Below are positions 6,082-7,543 of a DNA stretch of 7,543 nucleotides, piece by piece. This stretch comes from Devosia sp. (lineage in GTDB: Bacteria; Pseudomonadota; Alphaproteobacteria; Rhizobiales; Devosiaceae). The notes beneath the pieces are model-generated. The model worked only from the letters and a program-made list of their open reading frames with translations, made no database searches and was not told the origin of the DNA. The position numbers and the translations under genes are program-made. Each line of letters begins with the position of its first letter. The stretch's first letter is position 1. The DNA is taken from contig JAQGJI010000194.1 of the NCBI GenBank assembly GCA_028290685.1, positions 1 through 7,543 on the forward strand, given 5' to 3'.

Positions 6082-6860
6082 TGAAGACCAACTCAGTCAA
6101 AACGCTCTGGGCGCAGGGAAAGCCGGCTATCAATGGCTGGCTTTCTATCGGCAATGGCTTCTCGGCCGAGATCATGGCTGCACAGGGCTATGACAGCCTG
6201 ACGGTGGATTTGCAGCATGGCGTGGTGGACTATGGCAGCGCCGTGCAGATGTTCCAGGCGATGGGGGCAAGCGGGGTCATGCCGATGGCTCGCATTGAGC
6301 AACTCTCGCCATCCAATGTGACAAGGGCGCTCGATGCGGGCGCAATGGGCGTGATCTGTCCGATGATCAATTCTCGGGCCGATGCCGAGGCACTGGTTTC
6401 CTATTCGCGATACGCCCCCAATGGGATCCGCAGCTTTGGACCGACGCGGGCGATGTTTTCGGTCGGACCGGGCTATGGCGGCAATGCCGAAGACGAATTG
6501 ATCTGCATGGCAATGATCGAAACGGCCGAGGCGATGGACAACCTTGATGCCATCTGCGCGACGCCGGGGCTGGACGGGATTTATATCGGCCCGTCCGACC
6601 TCACGCTTGCCTTGACTGGCCGCCGCTATCGTGTCGGTTTTGACCGCGAAGAACCCGAGATGATCGAGGCAATCCAGACGATCCTGACTGTTGCGCATCG
6701 GCACGGCATCAAGGCGGGCCTGCATACGGGTAGTGCCCACTATGCATGCCGGGCCGTCGCTTGGGGCTTTGACTTCGTCACCGCGGGCACCGACGTGCGG
6801 CTGCTGGCGGAAGCTGCAGGCCATACTTTGCGTTCCGTACGGAGCACACATCGGGCATAA
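6081..6860 (+). CDS. HpcH/HpaI-family class II aldolase
   Basis: Metal-dependent pyruvate-type aldolase of 259 residues, the normal family length. Members reversibly cleave 4-hydroxy-2-keto acids to pyruvate (or a related 2-keto acid) and an aldehyde. The active-site set known from E. coli HpaI is present: H46 in DLQHG, R71 in MARIEQ, and the metal ligands E147 in MIETAEAM and D173 in YIGPSDLTLALTG. Glycine-rich ALDAGAMGVICPMINS (83-98) and the C-terminal GFDFVTAGTDVRLLAEA (229-245) are also typical. Its ATG overlaps the stop of the TPP-enzyme gene by one base, with only a weak GAG (6072-6074) upstream, so translational coupling is likely and points to one shared pathway. Related enzymes act on 4-hydroxy-2-oxoheptanedioate, 2-keto-3-deoxy-sugar acids, or use hydroxypyruvate as donor; the sequence does not decide between these. 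It ends the visible catabolic operon. Confidence 0.92.
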   Translation: MKTNSVKTLWAQGKPAINGWLSIGNGFSAEIMAAQGYDSLTVDLQHGVVDYGSAVQMFQAMGASGVMPMARIEQLSPSNVTRALDAGAMGVICPMINSRADAEALVSYSRYAPNGIRSFGPTRAMFSVGPGYGGNAEDELICMAMIETAEAMDNLDAICATPGLDGIYIGPSDLTLALTGRRYRVGFDREEPEMIEAIQTILTVAHRHGIKAGLHTGSAHYACRAVAWGFDFVTAGTDVRLLAEAAGHTLRSVRSTHRA

Positions 6861-7175
6861 GCAGAGCCTCAACATCGATCCGACCATACGCGATCTGGAG
6901 GGGTGCTATGTTCGGTCACAGGATTGCGTGTGAGGGTATAGGCTATCGCGTCCCCAGGTAAGCGTGCGCAGGACTCTTGTGGGGCAACAACCATGTGATG
7001 TCATGCTGGATGCAGTGGTGGAAAAGGCCGAAGCCTCTCTGTGCGTCAGTTAAAAGTTCAACGGTGAGCACTTTATTCGTTTCCACCGTGTTATTGGTAC
7101 GTCGCGAGATTTAATTGTTATGCCGCTATCTCGAATGTAACGGTGCAATTGTTGCGCTGCTCCCGCAACCAAAAA
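6861..7175. other. Intergenic stretch without a convincing gene
   Basis: Between the aldolase stop and the terminator there is no ORF with family features on either strand. A GGAG (6897-6900) 7 bases before an ATG at 6908 could drive a 17-codon peptide, MFGHRIACEGIGYRVPR (6908-6961), but nothing supports it beyond the ribosome site. Small inverted repeats are present: ACGGTG/CACCGT (7061-7066 and 7084-7089) and GTTGCG/CGCAAC (7151-7156 and 7164-7169). The stretch may be the 3' UTR of the aldolase mRNA, a decayed gene or a small RNA ending at the downstream terminator; none of these can be proved here. Confidence 0.5.
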
Positions 7176-7203
7176 CCCCAGTTAAGCCAAAGCTTAGCTG
7201 GGG
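7176..7203. terminator. Bidirectional Rho-independent terminator
   Basis: A 12-bp stem (7176-7187 with 7192-7203; one U-G wobble) closes on a CAAA loop. On the + strand it is followed by TTTT and a pyrimidine-rich tail. On the - strand, the five As before it (7171-7175) become a T-run. It therefore fits an intrinsic terminator for both convergent operons: the TPP enzyme-aldolase pair from the left and the hyi gene from the right. It is 315 bases beyond the aldolase stop and about 115 bases beyond the hyi stop. Confidence 0.85.
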
Positions 7204-7316
7204 TTTTCCTTCTCCTTTTGCGATCCGTTTTGGCATTCAGCCAATCCGTTACCGTGTTGTCGCCCGGTGGAAAGGCTGCTCGCCGCAATGGCTCGCGCCT
7301 GCGCCCGGTATGGGCC

Positions 7317-7543
7317 TCAGGACCGCATTGACAACCATGCCAGGCTTCCATGGCCGGGCGCTGATGGCACGTATTCGCAGCCGATCCAGCCCTCATAGCC
7401 CCGCTCCTGCAATGCACGGAAAATGAAGTCGTAGTTGATCTCGCCCGTTCCAGGTTCGTGGCGGCCTGGATTGTCGGCAATCTGGACATGATTGATAACA
7501 GCTGCCAGCTCGTCGAAGCCGCGGATGAGGTCGCCCTGCACGA
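7317..7543 (-). CDS. hyi: Hydroxypyruvate isomerase, C-terminal part (5' end beyond window)
   Basis: C-terminal 74-75 residues of a hydroxypyruvate isomerase of the AP-endonuclease-2-like TIM-barrel family, which interconverts hydroxypyruvate and tartronate semialdehyde in the cytoplasm. The diagnostic block HVQIADNPGRHEPGTGEINY is followed by an RGYEGWIGCEYVP segment, closely matching the known Hyi C-terminus, including the late active-site Glu region. The GTG at 7539-7541 is an internal valine, not a start: the frame is open to the right edge and full Hyi proteins are about 260 residues, so roughly 185 residues lie outside. The stop is at the expected place for the family. It converges on the TPP enzyme-aldolase operon and shares its terminator. 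In E. coli hyi sits beside gcl; here the neighbouring TPP enzyme is not gcl-like. Confidence 0.88.
   Translation of the reverse strand, partial: VQGDLIRGFDELAAVINHVQIADNPGRHEPGTGEINYDFIFRALQERGYEGWIGCEYVPSAPGHGSLAWLSMRS

Noticed and set aside
6093..6887. A 264-codon - strand ORF opposite the aldolase
   Set aside because: Covers the aldolase almost exactly in antisense. The aldolase has all its catalytic residues, so this is a GC-driven shadow.
6931..7137. Open stretches in frame 1 on either side of a TAA near 7052, suggesting a broken gene
   Set aside because: Short, with no recognisable family and no start with a ribosome site; kept only as a possible remnant in the gap finding.
7118..7489. 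A 123-codon - strand ORF overlapping hyi and the terminator
   Set aside because: It reads through the terminator stem and lies in another frame of the recognisable hyi sequence.

Overview
The window looks like chromosomal DNA of a GC-rich alphaproteobacterium, most likely Hyphomicrobiales (Devosia-like or rhizobial). This rests on codon use, gene style and the pairing of a DppABC-type transporter with sugar-acid or keto-acid catabolic genes; it is not a taxonomic proof. No rRNA, tRNA, mobile element, phage gene or CRISPR array was seen. Nearly all of it is explained by seven protein genes in three transcription blocks.

Left block (1-3400, + strand): a family-5 peptide/nickel-type solute-binding protein, cut by the left edge, followed by its two inner-membrane permeases of the DppB and DppC type. 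A strong GC hairpin lies between the binding protein and the first permease. No ATPase gene follows, so the ATP-binding subunits must be upstream of the window or elsewhere.

Centre (3448-4383): a GntR/FadR-family repressor on the - strand, convergent with the transporter and divergent from the catabolic pair. The regulator's effector domain has lost most of the usual metal-binding residues. The 237-base divergent region holds two inverted repeats that are candidate operators.

Right block (4384-6860, + strand): a TPP-dependent enzyme of the acetolactate synthase-like family and an HpcH/HpaI-type class II aldolase. They overlap by one base (TAATG) and are almost certainly translationally coupled. 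Next come about 455 bases with no convincing gene, including a good bidirectional terminator at 7176-7203. Last is the C-terminal end of a hydroxypyruvate isomerase (hyi) entering from the right on the - strand.

Together the genes suggest import of a small organic solute and carbon-carbon bond cleavage or ligation of 2-keto acids (TPP enzyme, pyruvate-type aldolase). Entry into central metabolism through hydroxypyruvate or tartronate semialdehyde is possible, under control of the GntR protein. The substrate cannot be read from the sequence. The least ordinary part is the coupled TPP enzyme-aldolase pair beside a non-gcl hyi gene, with a divergent FCD-type regulator lacking canonical metal ligands.
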